From Treponema sp. C6A8 (lineage in GTDB: Bacteria; Spirochaetota; Spirochaetia; Treponematales; Treponemataceae): a DNA stretch of 64,000 bases. Under the pieces are notes generated by a model. That model had not been told where the DNA came from, searched no databases, and was given only the letters and a program-made list of their open reading frames with translations. Made by a program: the position numbers and the translations under genes. The first letter of the stretch is position 1. Every line of letters begins with the position of its first letter. This document shows positions 25,080 to 33,650 of the stretch, piece by piece. The stretch is from the NCBI RefSeq assembly GCF_000619925.1, contig NZ_JHVB01000005.1, forward strand, positions 124,001-188,000, read 5' to 3'.

Positions 25080-26303
25080 ATGAAAACTGTACTTTGCGCA
25101 GACATCGGAACGACTTCGCTTAAAGCAGGACTTTTTACTGCGGACGGCGAAGCCGTTTTTTTATGCCGTAAGAGCTTTGCAGAGCCGGATGACAGATATG
25201 TTGCGCTGGCTTGGATGGGAGCGCTTGCGGCGACTGTGGGAAAACTGAGTGAGGAAGAAAAGGCTTCTGTTGCTGGACTTTGTATTTCCGGCGCGGGCCC
25301 TACTGTCGTGCTTGATGACGGGCTGACTTTCCGCTGGAATGAGAAATTGGGAGGGGAGTCTGGCGAAGTAAAAGTGCCGTCTGCCGCCGCCCGCTCTCTC
25401 TTCCTGCCCCGCATTCTGGAACTTAAAAATCGCTTTCCCAAAGAATACGCTTCTTCTTCCCGCGTTTTTTCCGGCCCTGAATATTTTATTTACCAGCTGA
25501 CGGGAACTGCCCTTACGATTTTGCCGGAAGCTCGTTTTGAGCAGGCTTACTGGAATGATGAAGCCGCACTTGCGTGCGGAATAGATTCAGGAAAACTCCC
25601 AGGTTTTGCTGCCCCTGGAGAGCGGGCAGGGGAACTTTCCCAGGCTGCAGCCACTGCCCTGGGACTTGCAGCAGGTCTTCCCGTTTTCTGCGGTGCCCCT
25701 GACTTTGTAGTTGCCCTTATCGGGACAAACACCCTGCAGGCTGGCCGTCTTTGTGACCGAGCAGGCTCCAGCGAAGGCTTTAATTTCTGTACTGACCGCC
25801 AGGTTTTCACGCCTGCTACCCGTACTTTACCTTCTGTAATTCCGGGTCTCTGGAACATTTCTGTTTTGAGTACGGAAAGCGGCCGTATTTTTGTAGAATA
25901 TAAACACCGGCTTGAAAAAGAGCGCGGTTCAACAATAGATTATCCCCAGCTTGTGGATGCTGCCTTAAAAAATTCCCGGAGCGAGGGCGGAAAAATTATC
26001 CGCCAGATTATAGAGCAGGTTAAGGCTTCGGTAGGGCAGCTGAAAAATGCCCTGGCTGAAAACGGAATTGAATTTCCAGCCAGCATGACGGTTACCGGCG
26101 GACAGGCTAAGAACGACAGCTGGATGCAGATGAAGGCTGACGCCCTTGGAATGGCGCTTGAAATCTGCAACTGCCCGGACAGCGAGCTTACGGGAGACGC
26201 ATGCGCGGCCTGGTTTGGTTTGGGTGTTTACGGGGGGCTGCATGACGCGGCTAATCACATTGTAAAAGTTACTAAGAGGTTTAGTCCCAATGAAAATTTA
26301 TAA
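25080..26303 (+). CDS. FGGY-family carbohydrate kinase
   Basis: The 407-residue protein begins ADIGTTSLKAGLFTADGEAV (phosphate-1 loop) and has YFIYQLTGTALTILPEARFE, GAPDFVVALIGTNTLQAGRL, a Ser/Gly motif DRAGSSEGFNFC and MTVTGGQAKNDSWMQMKADA near the C-terminus, all FGGY (xylulokinase/glycerol-kinase) features. At 407 residues it is ~80 shorter than xylulokinases, with less between the lobes. The substrate is unassigned. It lies 15 bp after prs and overlaps the HAD gene by 14 bp, so the three are likely co-expressed. Confidence 0.85.
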   Translation: MKTVLCADIGTTSLKAGLFTADGEAVFLCRKSFAEPDDRYVALAWMGALAATVGKLSEEEKASVAGLCISGAGPTVVLDDGLTFRWNEKLGGESGEVKVPSAAARSLFLPRILELKNRFPKEYASSSRVFSGPEYFIYQLTGTALTILPEARFEQAYWNDEAALACGIDSGKLPGFAAPGERAGELSQAAATALGLAAGLPVFCGAPDFVVALIGTNTLQAGRLCDRAGSSEGFNFCTDRQVFTPATRTLPSVIPGLWNISVLSTESGRIFVEYKHRLEKERGSTIDYPQLVDAALKNSRSEGGKIIRQIIEQVKASVGQLKNALAENGIEFPASMTVTGGQAKNDSWMQMKADALGMALEICNCPDSELTGDACAAWFGLGVYGGLHDAANHIVKVTKRFSPNENL

Positions 26304-26925
26304 AATCCCGGAAGATTTAAAGACAATCATCTTTGACATAGATTCAACTCTTTATACAAATGCTGCCTACGCTTTTGAACAGGTGGACTGTCAGGTACGT
26401 GAGTACGCCCGCATTACCGGAATGACAGCCGATGAAGCCCGCGAAAAAGTTTTGAATTATAGAAAAGATTTTGCCGCAAAAAACGATGGAAAAAAAGTCA
26501 GCCTGGGAAACACCCTTTTATCTTTTGGAATTCCAATCGAACAGAGCGTAGAATGGCGAAAAACTTTGCTTGAGCCTAAGAACTTTCTTTCCCGCGATAA
26601 AAAACTGATAGAAACGATGAAACAGCTTGAAAAAAAATACAAGCTTATTTGCGTTACAAATAATCCTGTTCTGCCGGCAAGAAAAACTCTTGATGCTCTT
26701 GGAGTCAGTTCTTTCTTCCCGGAAATCGTGGGACTTGATACCTGCTTTAAGTCTAAACCGGCGCTTGAACCTTTTCAGAGGGCCTGCGAAATCACAAAAA
26801 CTCAGCCTTCAAAGTGTCTTGCAATCGGCGACCGCTACGATATGGATATTGCCCTTCCTCTGGAAATGGGTATGGGCGGAATCCTGGTAACAGGGGTTGA
26901 AGAGGTTTACAGTCTGCCTGTCTAA
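26290..26925 (+). CDS. HAD-family phosphatase (pyrimidine 5'-nucleotidase-like)
   Basis: The 211-residue protein has HAD motif I TIIFDIDSTLYTNAA, motif II LICVTNNPVLPARKTL, the conserved Lys region FKSKPALEPF (motif III) and motif IV CLAIGDRYDMDIALPLEMG. DIDSTLY resembles the DxDxTLY of SDT1/PhnN-like pyrimidine nucleotidases. With a helical cap between motifs I and II, it acts on a small phosphorylated metabolite; adjacency to a sugar kinase may point to a sugar phosphate. The start overlaps the kinase gene. Confidence 0.83.
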   Translation: MKIYKIPEDLKTIIFDIDSTLYTNAAYAFEQVDCQVREYARITGMTADEAREKVLNYRKDFAAKNDGKKVSLGNTLLSFGIPIEQSVEWRKTLLEPKNFLSRDKKLIETMKQLEKKYKLICVTNNPVLPARKTLDALGVSSFFPEIVGLDTCFKSKPALEPFQRACEITKTQPSKCLAIGDRYDMDIALPLEMGMGGILVTGVEEVYSLPV

Positions 26926-27014
26926 GGAAATTATTTTTATATAACATCCTTTTTTTTCTTGTGTCTTTAGTTATCCGTGATAAAATAATAATTGGATATT
27001 TGTCTAAGGATGAT

Positions 27015-28190
27015 ATGGCTGGAAAAAGCATAACTTATTACGGATACGACAAGGAAACTTACAAAGAATGTCTTGGAATGATTAAGACCTCAAATCGTAA
27101 TCATATTATGGTTATGAATTTGTGTTTTCTTGGCGTTGTTTCTCTGTATTTTATTGCTTCATTTTTAAATTTTTTTAATTTAAGCCGTGAAAATATTTTT
27201 ATTTACGGAGGCTATGTTTTATCTTCTATAACAATGGCTCTTGTAATCGGTCTTTGCCCTAAATTTTCTGTAAAGCATAGTTTTAAATTCCTTGTAATAA
27301 ACGTTATCATGATGTATTCCTACGGAATTTGTGTGTCGGCATTCCGTCCTTACATCCCGGGAACTTTCTATCTTATTGTTTTGATTCTTACGACACTGAG
27401 TTATACAGACAATATTCTGCGAATGGTTCTGGTAACCGGAGCTTTGAGTGCCATTTACCTATGGTCTAGTTATAGTTTTAAGACTTTTTCAATTGCTCAC
27501 ATTGATACTTTTAATCTTCTTCTGGTTCAGGCGCTGGCAATAGGAATGCACTTTATGTTCCACAGAATGAGAATCCAGCAGTATCTGCTTTATATGAAAA
27601 ATATTCAGATTACGAAGGAGCTGGAAGTAAAATCCTCTTTTGATACTTTGACTGGTCTTTTGAACCGCGGACGATTTTTCTCTGTTGCAGATCAGATTTT
27701 AAAGCTTAATGACGGCTCTCATATCTGGATTGCCCTTTTTGACCTTGATGAATTTAAGGAAATTAATGACAGCATGGGCCATCAGATGGGTGATAAGGTT
27801 ATTCAGATTGTCGGACGTACTATAATCGATGTTCTGGGAATTGAGGAACATTATAAAAAATCTATTTCTGAATGGAATTTGAATAATGTTGAAGGTTTAG
27901 CCGGTCGTCTTGGCGGTGATGAATTTATAGTTTTGTACAGAACTAAGGCTGATGATAAGACTTCAAATGCAGTTCTTTCTGAAATTTTGAAGAAACTTAA
28001 TATTGCAAATTATGATGGCTCTGGCAAGGGAATAAAGAGTTCAATTGGTTATACAGAGCTTAACGTAAATGATGATGATCTTGATCTTGCTTATAAACAT
28101 GCTGACGACGCTTTGTACGAGGCAAAAAAGGCCGGCAAAAATCAGATTCGTTTTTACGCCACTGAAGAAATAAACGAAAAGAGAGGTTAA
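27015..28190 (+). CDS. Membrane GGDEF-domain protein (diguanylate cyclase)
   Basis: From ATG 27015 (AAGGA just upstream; an in-frame GTG at 26961 has no ribosome-binding site) the protein has 391 residues. Five or six membrane helices span about residues 35-195. The GGDEF domain follows: SSFDTLTGLLNRGRFFSVAD, LFDLDEFKEINDSMGHQMGD (metal Asp), and GRLGGDEFIVLYR with an intact GGDEF active site. There is no RxxD inhibitory site immediately upstream of GGDEF, and an insertion (EHYKKSISEWNLNNVEG) sits there instead. It is predicted to make c-di-GMP in response to a membrane or periplasmic signal. It is followed 2 bp later by an HD-GYP-like gene. Confidence 0.88.
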   Translation: MAGKSITYYGYDKETYKECLGMIKTSNRNHIMVMNLCFLGVVSLYFIASFLNFFNLSRENIFIYGGYVLSSITMALVIGLCPKFSVKHSFKFLVINVIMMYSYGICVSAFRPYIPGTFYLIVLILTTLSYTDNILRMVLVTGALSAIYLWSSYSFKTFSIAHIDTFNLLLVQALAIGMHFMFHRMRIQQYLLYMKNIQITKELEVKSSFDTLTGLLNRGRFFSVADQILKLNDGSHIWIALFDLDEFKEINDSMGHQMGDKVIQIVGRTIIDVLGIEEHYKKSISEWNLNNVEGLAGRLGGDEFIVLYRTKADDKTSNAVLSEILKKLNIANYDGSGKGIKSSIGYTELNVNDDDLDLAYKHADDALYEAKKAGKNQIRFYATEEINEKRG

Positions 28191-28192
28191 TA

Positions 28193-29140
28193 ATGTTTAA
28201 TCTTTCTATCTATCTTATAATTCTTGAATTCTGTCTGATGTTTGCAAATGTGATGCTCTGCATTTATTTTTTGATCTGGAAAAGGACAGTTTTTCTTAAA
28301 AACGACTGTTTAAGATTCCTAATTATATTTTTTGTCATCTTTCTGATGATTGGAATCGTGATAATGCATTATCTAATTTTTTCACGAATTATTCCTGAGT
28401 CAAAAATTGCAATCCTTCTTTATTGCGGTGAACTTGTTTTCAGTTTTACACTTTTCCTTTTTTTCATTCAGTTTATGAGGGCAGAAGAGTATGGAACTCA
28501 GATTCTTGAAACTGTAATTGGTTTTGTAGAAGCCTGGGATCCTAATCTTGAAGGCCATACAATAAATGTTAGAAATCTGACCCTCCTGCTTTATGATGAA
28601 CTGCCACTGCGGTATAGAATCCGCCTGAACCCTAAACGGCTTGCCTGTGCGGCTCTTCTTCTTGATTTTGGAAAGCTTGGCGTTCCTTACGATATCATTA
28701 TAAAAAGAGGAAAACTGGAGGATGGTGAAAAGGCTATTTTAAGACAGCATCCGGAAATTGCCGCAAGAATTTTAAACCAGATTCCTTCGTTTGAAAAAAT
28801 TGCAGAATGGATAAAATATCATCACGAGCGGGTAGATGGAAAAGGATACTATCACTTTGAAGGTTCTGAAATCCCGCTTGAATCGCGCATTCTTGCTGTT
28901 GCTGATACTTTTTCTGCTTTGACAATGGAAAGAAATTACAAATCATCTTTGACCTACACAGAGGCAATTGCAGAGTTGAAACTTGTTTCAGGTAAGCAGC
29001 TTGATGCTGAAATAGTTGAATATTTTTGTCAGATTCCGCTGAGGAAAATTGAAGAAAGCCTTGGTGCTGTAAAAAAGACCATGAAATTCTACCTGACTGA
29101 AAATCGAGAGGTTATTTATGAAGAAGAAACTAAGAATTAA
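28193..29140 (+). CDS. Membrane protein with degenerate HD-GYP domain
   Basis: The 315-residue protein has three N-terminal hydrophobic segments (about 5-25, 42-62, 70-95), then an HD-GYP-like domain. The family pattern HDIGKxxIP appears as LDFGKLGVP: the metal His is Leu157 while Asp158 stays. The later HPEIAARIL and HHERVDGKGYYHFEG are present, but GYP has become GYY. The ADTFSALTMERNYK segment is recognisable. HD-GYP enzymes cleave c-di-GMP; here hydrolysis is doubtful and a c-di-GMP or ligand receptor role is possible (inference). It overlaps the downstream binding-protein gene by 23 bp. Confidence 0.8.
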   Translation: MFNLSIYLIILEFCLMFANVMLCIYFLIWKRTVFLKNDCLRFLIIFFVIFLMIGIVIMHYLIFSRIIPESKIAILLYCGELVFSFTLFLFFIQFMRAEEYGTQILETVIGFVEAWDPNLEGHTINVRNLTLLLYDELPLRYRIRLNPKRLACAALLLDFGKLGVPYDIIIKRGKLEDGEKAILRQHPEIAARILNQIPSFEKIAEWIKYHHERVDGKGYYHFEGSEIPLESRILAVADTFSALTMERNYKSSLTYTEAIAELKLVSGKQLDAEIVEYFCQIPLRKIEESLGAVKKTMKFYLTENREVIYEEETKN

Positions 29141-30359
29141 CCTGATAATTTGCCTTTTAGCTGGATTATTGACATCCTGCGGAAATAAAAAATCTAAGGT
29201 TGCTGATGTAAATGCCAGCCTGACTCTTGCCTTGCGTTCTGGTGTTTATGCAGATGTTATAAAGGCACAGGTAAAAGATTTTGAAAACGAAAATAATGTT
29301 TCCTGTACAATTCTTGAACTTGGTGAAGATGAACTGCACCAGAGGATTGCTTCTGATGCGGGAATTGTTGCAGGTTCCTATGATTTGTGTATGGTTGACG
29401 GCTCCTGGGTCGCAGAATATGCCTCAAAGGGACTTCTTGCAGACCTTACGCAGATGGGCTATGACCTTGATAATGATGTAATTCCTGCAACTAAGACAAT
29501 CTGTTATCAGAATGGAAAGCTTTATCTTGTTCCTTATTATGGAAACGTAACTGTCCTTTTGTATAACAGACTTTTTGTAAAGGAAGCAGGCTACACTCCG
29601 GATCAGATTGATTCTCTTGATGATATTATGAAGATTTGTGAAATTACAAAAAAACGCCACAATCTGGGATTTATGTTCCGCGGCGATACAGCGAATAATA
29701 TTGTTGTCGATTTTCTTCCTATACTGCGTTCATTTGGTGGCTGGGTGGTTAATGAAAATAATCAGCCTACAGTGAATACTCCGGTTTTTAAGCAGGCAAT
29801 GAAATTTTATCTTGATTTGATTGAAACCGGACGTGGTGCTAAAAAGAATGATTTGATAGCGGCTATTGCAAATAAATCTGCTGCCATAGGAATCGGCTGG
29901 CCTGGCTGGTACACACCTACAAACAATTCTTCTATGGATTATATAGCCTTGAGCGGAAAAAAAGATGCTGATAGTCCTGCATATAATGCGAATGTTTACG
30001 GAATATGGACTCTTGGAATTCCTTCAAACAGTCAGAATAAGGAGTATGCAATAAAACTGCTTTCTTATTTAATGGAGCCTGAGAGACAGAAGGATTCTGT
30101 AAATATTGGAGGCGTTCCCTGTCGTTATTCCAGCTTGCGTGACAGCGGTGTTCTTGCAAAATTTCCTCAGTATGAAGCAGTAGGTCGTGCTCTGGAAAGC
30201 GGAGTTTATCGTCCTGTTATGACACAGTGGACAAGTTTTTACACTGTTCTGGGAAAAGAAATGGATTTGATAATTAAAGGCGAAAAATCAATTGATGAAG
30301 GTCTGGATGATGCCCAGATTCAGATTAAGAGCATGCTTTCTGTTTCGTCTGAAAGATGA
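29118..30359 (+). CDS. Extracellular solute-binding lipoprotein (family 1, sugar type)
   Basis: The 413-residue lipoprotein has a signal NLIICLLAGLLTSCGNK (lipobox LTSC). The mature part fits MalE/UgpB-type binding proteins: LTLALRSGVYADVIKAQVKD, AGSYDLCMVDGSWVAEYASK, YYGNVTVLLYNRLFVKEAGY, and late SAAIGIGWPGW with YAIKLLSYLMEPERQ. No ABC permease or ATPase is adjacent. Its ATG lies inside the HD-GYP gene, implying translational coupling to the c-di-GMP pair, so it may deliver ligand information rather than nutrients (inference). Confidence 0.87.
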   Translation: MKKKLRINLIICLLAGLLTSCGNKKSKVADVNASLTLALRSGVYADVIKAQVKDFENENNVSCTILELGEDELHQRIASDAGIVAGSYDLCMVDGSWVAEYASKGLLADLTQMGYDLDNDVIPATKTICYQNGKLYLVPYYGNVTVLLYNRLFVKEAGYTPDQIDSLDDIMKICEITKKRHNLGFMFRGDTANNIVVDFLPILRSFGGWVVNENNQPTVNTPVFKQAMKFYLDLIETGRGAKKNDLIAAIANKSAAIGIGWPGWYTPTNNSSMDYIALSGKKDADSPAYNANVYGIWTLGIPSNSQNKEYAIKLLSYLMEPERQKDSVNIGGVPCRYSSLRDSGVLAKFPQYEAVGRALESGVYRPVMTQWTSFYTVLGKEMDLIIKGEKSIDEGLDDAQIQIKSMLSVSSER

Positions 30360-30387
30360 TGTAGAAAATAATAAATTAATATAAAAT

Positions 30388-30435
30388 AGCAGTCTGTGTA
30401 AGACTTTTACAGGGAAGCACAGACTGCTTTTTTTT
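30388..30435 (+). terminator. Strong intrinsic terminator ending exactly at the next start codon
   Basis: AGCAGTCTGTG (30388-30398) pairs perfectly with CACAGACTGCT (30418-30428), and the T run (30428-30435) ends at the ATG of the radical SAM gene at 30436. Confidence 0.9.
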
Positions 30436-31365
30436 ATGATTTTTGTTTCAGATTTTTATAAGAAGATTTTTTCTCAGAAAGTTTACAAAATTGCCCTTGA
30501 TGCAGGCTGCACTTGTCCCAACCGTGACGGAACCTTGGGGCGGGGCGGCTGTATTTTTTGCAGTCAGAATGGCAGTGGCGATTTTATTCCGGGGCGGAAT
30601 CTTGCGATTGAAGAACAGATAGAAAAGGCAAAGGCTCTTGTAGAGAGTAAGTTTTCCCGTGCGGCAGCTCGCGGAGAAAAGGTTTCTAAAAAATTTATAG
30701 TTTACTTTCAGAATTTTACCAATACTTACGCCGGTGCGGACGGTGATGAAGGGCGGCTCTTTGCTTTGTTTGAAAAGGCAGTGTCTGCGCCGGATGTTGT
30801 GGGAATTGCAATTGGAACACGGCCTGACTGTTTGAGCGAGGGGATGCTGGCCTTTTTAGGGGAACTTAGTGAGCGGACTTTTGTTCAGATTGAACTTGGT
30901 TTACAGACTGCAAATGAAAAGACGGCAGACTATTGCAGACGGGGATTTAAGAATGAAGTTTATACGAACGCTGTTGACAGACTGCATAAGGCTGCTGAGA
31001 ATGCGGGCGGTAGAATTCATGTAGTTACGCACGTGATATTCGGGCTGCCGGGAGATGGTACTGACGATATGATGGAGACGGTGAAGCTGGCGGTGGCTGG
31101 CGGCACTGATGGAATAAAAATCACGGTCTTGTACGTGGTAGAAGGCACTGACCTTGCCAAAGAATATCGCGCCGGAAAATTCAAGGCGCTGGAAAAAGAA
31201 GAATATTATGACTTACTGCGAAAGGCTCTTCCTTTATTGCCGAAAGATATGGTTGTTCACCGTCTTACCGGTGACCCGCCAAAACGTATCTTAATTGCCC
31301 CGGAGTGGACTGCAGATAAAAAGCGGGTTATGAATGAGATTCGCGGGATATCAGGATTAATGTGA
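30436..31365 (+). CDS. Radical SAM protein, TIGR01212/YhcC family
   Basis: The 309-residue protein has the family's radical SAM cluster region ALDAGCTCPNRDGTLGRGGC followed by IFCSQNGSGDF (Cys residues for the [4Fe-4S] cluster), then FIVYFQNFTNTYA, IGTRPDCLS, VQIELGLQTANEKT, THVIFGLPGDGTDDM and VHRLTGDPPKRILIAPEW near the C-terminus. The molecular function of this conserved family is not well established. The start codon touches the T run of the preceding terminator and has no Shine-Dalgarno, so its promoter or true start is unclear. Confidence 0.88.
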   Translation: MIFVSDFYKKIFSQKVYKIALDAGCTCPNRDGTLGRGGCIFCSQNGSGDFIPGRNLAIEEQIEKAKALVESKFSRAAARGEKVSKKFIVYFQNFTNTYAGADGDEGRLFALFEKAVSAPDVVGIAIGTRPDCLSEGMLAFLGELSERTFVQIELGLQTANEKTADYCRRGFKNEVYTNAVDRLHKAAENAGGRIHVVTHVIFGLPGDGTDDMMETVKLAVAGGTDGIKITVLYVVEGTDLAKEYRAGKFKALEKEEYYDLLRKALPLLPKDMVVHRLTGDPPKRILIAPEWTADKKRVMNEIRGISGLM

Positions 31366-31749
31366 TGTCGTGTAGTAAGCCAAAAAAGCAATAAGAATAG
31401 CTGTAAAAATGGCAAAGAACCATTTTATGGTGTAGCTGAAAGTATCAAAAAATGGATCTAAAATTAAGACTTTAATAATGCCAAAGATAGCAGGAAAGCC
31501 AAATACGACAAGAAAAGCCATAAGGACATCACCTTTTCTAACTTTTATCTTTATTCCAAATAAAATATCCAGCAAAAGATAAATACACCAGACAAATATA
31601 ATTCCAACATAAAAATGAAAGGCTTTAATTCTTCCCGCCATATAGGCATTAGAATTGTTTTCGAAATCATGTTTCAGGTCATTCTTAAATTTGCCGTAAG
31701 TATCTTTTTTAGGAGAGATTTTCCCAAAAAGGCCTTTCTTATAAATCAT
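31357..31749 (-). CDS. Small uncharacterised membrane protein
   Basis: The 130-residue protein is convergent with, and overlaps by 9 bp, the radical SAM gene. A basic N-terminal 40 residues (GLFGKISPKKDTYGKFKNDL) precede three hydrophobic segments (FYVGIIFVWCIYLLLDILFG; VLMAFLVVFGFPAIFGIIKV; IKWFFAIFTAILIAFLAYY). No family is recognised. Its base composition is AT-richer than its neighbours. Confidence 0.65.
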   Translation of the reverse strand: MIYKKGLFGKISPKKDTYGKFKNDLKHDFENNSNAYMAGRIKAFHFYVGIIFVWCIYLLLDILFGIKIKVRKGDVLMAFLVVFGFPAIFGIIKVLILDPFFDTFSYTIKWFFAIFTAILIAFLAYYTTSH

Positions 31750-31810
31750 AGCTAAGCGAATTATAACGAAAGAGAGTTTTTACGCCAATATTTCCGAATT
31801 TTCCTGCTTC

Positions 31811-31839
31811 TTGCAAAATCTTCTTCAGAATTCTATTAT
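31811..31839 (+). promoter_or_regulatory. Promoter for the pantothenate/CoA cluster
   Basis: TTGCAA (31811-31816), 17-bp spacer, TATTAT (31834-31839). It gives a ~150-nt leader before panB. Confidence 0.55.
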
Positions 31840-31905
31840 ATATCAGCGAACTTAGACTTTTTCAAAGCTGAGATTCGGATTCTACATTCATATTCTTAAA
31901 ATAAA

Positions 31906-31966
31906 GTTGTAAGCGATGTTTGCGAAGCAAACTCGTAACTTTGTAAAACTGAAAGTTTTGCAAAGT
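31906..31966 (+). other. Two leader hairpins before panB
   Basis: A first fold around GTTTGC-gaa-GCAAAC is followed by a 13-bp hairpin ACTTTGTAAAACT-gaa-AGTTTTGCAAAGT (31938-31966), with one G-U pair. It lies 15 bp before the panB ribosome-binding site. There is no T run and no match to a riboswitch I know. Confidence 0.5.
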
Positions 31967-31994
31967 GGGCATGATCCAATGGAGGACAGGTACT

Positions 31995-32777
31995 ATGACA
32001 ACTCTTGATTTCCCAAAGTGGAAAAGTGAAAATCGTAAAATTTCTATGGTCACTTGTTATGATTCGACATTTGCGCGGATTATTAACGATTCGGACATTG
32101 ACTGCATTTTGATTGGCGACAGTGCTTCTATGGTAATGCACGGCGAAAAAACTACTGTTCCTGCAAAAATGGAATGGATGGTTGAGCATACCCGCAGTGT
32201 TCGTAATGGTGCGCCTGATAAATATATTGTTGCTGACATGCCATTTTTGACAACCCGCAAGGGCATTGAGCATGCAACTGACTGTGCAGGTCAGCTTTTA
32301 GTGGCGGGCGCTAACTCTGTAAAAATTGAAGGTATGTTCGGGCAGGAAGATATTGTTGCTCATCTTGTTCAGAGCGGAATTCCTGTTATGGCTCATCTTG
32401 GATTGACTCCGCAGTTTTATAACGCATTCGGCGGTCACAAGATGCAGGGAAAAACTGACGAAGCCGCTGAAAAAATAATTGAAGAAGCAAAAATCGCAGA
32501 AAAGCTTGGTTGTTTTGCAATCGTTCTGGAATGTATTCCGGCGGCACTTGCGACAAAAATCACTAAGGCAGTTTCAATCCCAACTATTGGAATTGGCGCT
32601 GGCGTTGAGTGTGACGGTCAGGTTCTTGTTTTGTTTGATATGCTTGGCATGAGCGGATTTAAGATTCGTTTTGTTCGCCAGTATTTGAACGGACTTGAAT
32701 TGATTAAGGGCGCGCTGAATCAGTACAGTGCGGATGTACACAATGCAGCCTTCCCGGCTGGTAATGAGATAAAATAG
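31995..32777 (+). CDS. panB: 3-methyl-2-oxobutanoate hydroxymethyltransferase
   Basis: Start at ATG 31995 (260 residues), with GGAGG 9 bases upstream; an in-frame ATG 30 bp earlier would add a non-conserved leader. PanB motifs: KISMVTCYDSTFARI, DCILIGDSASMVMHG (Mg-binding Asp), ANSVKIEGM, IPVMAHLGLTPQ, LECIPAALATKITKAVSIPT and GIGAGVECDGQVLVLFDMLG. It forms ketopantoate from 2-oxoisovalerate, the first step of pantothenate synthesis. It heads a cluster that covers almost the whole pathway to 4'-phosphopantetheine. Confidence 0.96.
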   Translation: MTTLDFPKWKSENRKISMVTCYDSTFARIINDSDIDCILIGDSASMVMHGEKTTVPAKMEWMVEHTRSVRNGAPDKYIVADMPFLTTRKGIEHATDCAGQLLVAGANSVKIEGMFGQEDIVAHLVQSGIPVMAHLGLTPQFYNAFGGHKMQGKTDEAAEKIIEEAKIAEKLGCFAIVLECIPAALATKITKAVSIPTIGIGAGVECDGQVLVLFDMLGMSGFKIRFVRQYLNGLELIKGALNQYSADVHNAAFPAGNEIK

Positions 32778-32786
32778 AATTGCAGC

Positions 32787-32857
32787 AACTTCCGCTTGCG
32801 GAAGTTAAGCAAAGGTTAGAAGAACTGCAAGATTGTAGATAAAATTACAACCTTTGC
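32787..32857 (+). other. Intercistronic hairpins between panB and panC
   Basis: AACTTCCGC-tt-GCGGAAGTT (32787-32806) is perfect. It is followed by GCAAAGGTT (32809-32817) pairing with AACCTTTGC (32849-32857). The second stem ends ~18 bp before panC. Confidence 0.6.
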
Positions 32858-32875
32858 AGAAGTAGGAGTAGAAAA

Positions 32876-33631
32876 ATGAAAGTTATAAAGACTGTTGAAG
32901 AATTTAAAGAGATTAGAAAAACTTTTGGTGATAAGAGCGTTGGTTTTGTGCCTACTATGGGCGGCCTGCATAACGGTCACCTTTCTTTGATGAAGCGTGC
33001 GATTGCAGAAAACGATATCAGCGTGGCAAGTGTTTATCTGAACCCTACTCAGTTTAACGACAAGAAGGATTTGGAAACTTACCCTGCAAATTTTGATGAC
33101 GACTGCGCTCTTTTGGAAAAGGCTGGCATTGATTATCTTTTTGCACCAACTTACCCGGTTATGTACCCGGATGACTACAAATATATGCTGACAGAAAAGG
33201 ACTTCAGCAAGGAGCTTTGCGGAGCTAAGAGACCTGGTCACTTTGACGGTGTTCTGACTGTTGTAATGAAGCTTTTGAATATTGTAAAGCCGACACGCGC
33301 TTATTTTGGTGAAAAGGACTTCCAGCAGTATAAACTTTTGGACGGAATGGTTAAGGCTTTCTTTATGGATGTTCAGCTTGTGCCATGTCCGATAGTTCGC
33401 GAAGAAAACGGTCTTGCAATTTCAAGCCGTAACAGAAAATTGAGCCCTGCTGGACTTGCTCTTGCTCCAAAATTTCACGAGATTATGGCAGCCGGCGGTT
33501 CGGAAGAAGAAATTGCGAAGAAGCTGGAAGCTGCAGGATTTAAAGTAGATTACGTTACTAAGAAGGATGGCCGTTTGTATGCGGCAGTGTTCTTAGAGGA
33601 AGTTAGATTAATAGATAATATTGCAATTTAA
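32876..33631 (+). CDS. panC: Pantothenate synthetase (pantoate-beta-alanine ligase)
   Basis: The 251-residue protein has GTAGGAGTAG upstream. Motifs: VGFVPTMGGLHNGHLSLMKR (HIGH-like nucleotide site), SVYLNPTQFNDKKDLETYP, RPGHFDGVLTVVMKLLNIVK, TRAYFGEKDFQQYKLL and LAISSRNRKLSPAG (KMSKS-like). It is ~30 residues shorter than E. coli PanC, mostly in the C-terminal lid region. It joins pantoate to beta-alanine, the product of PanD encoded at the end of this cluster. Confidence 0.95.
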   Translation: MKVIKTVEEFKEIRKTFGDKSVGFVPTMGGLHNGHLSLMKRAIAENDISVASVYLNPTQFNDKKDLETYPANFDDDCALLEKAGIDYLFAPTYPVMYPDDYKYMLTEKDFSKELCGAKRPGHFDGVLTVVMKLLNIVKPTRAYFGEKDFQQYKLLDGMVKAFFMDVQLVPCPIVREENGLAISSRNRKLSPAGLALAPKFHEIMAAGGSEEEIAKKLEAAGFKVDYVTKKDGRLYAAVFLEEVRLIDNIAI

Positions 33632-33650
33632 GCTATAAGGCAAAAAAAAT

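Noticed and set aside
25547..25858. 103-codon minus-strand frame inside the sugar kinase gene
   Set aside because: It is Ala/Pro/Arg-rich shadow sequence opposite a well-supported gene.
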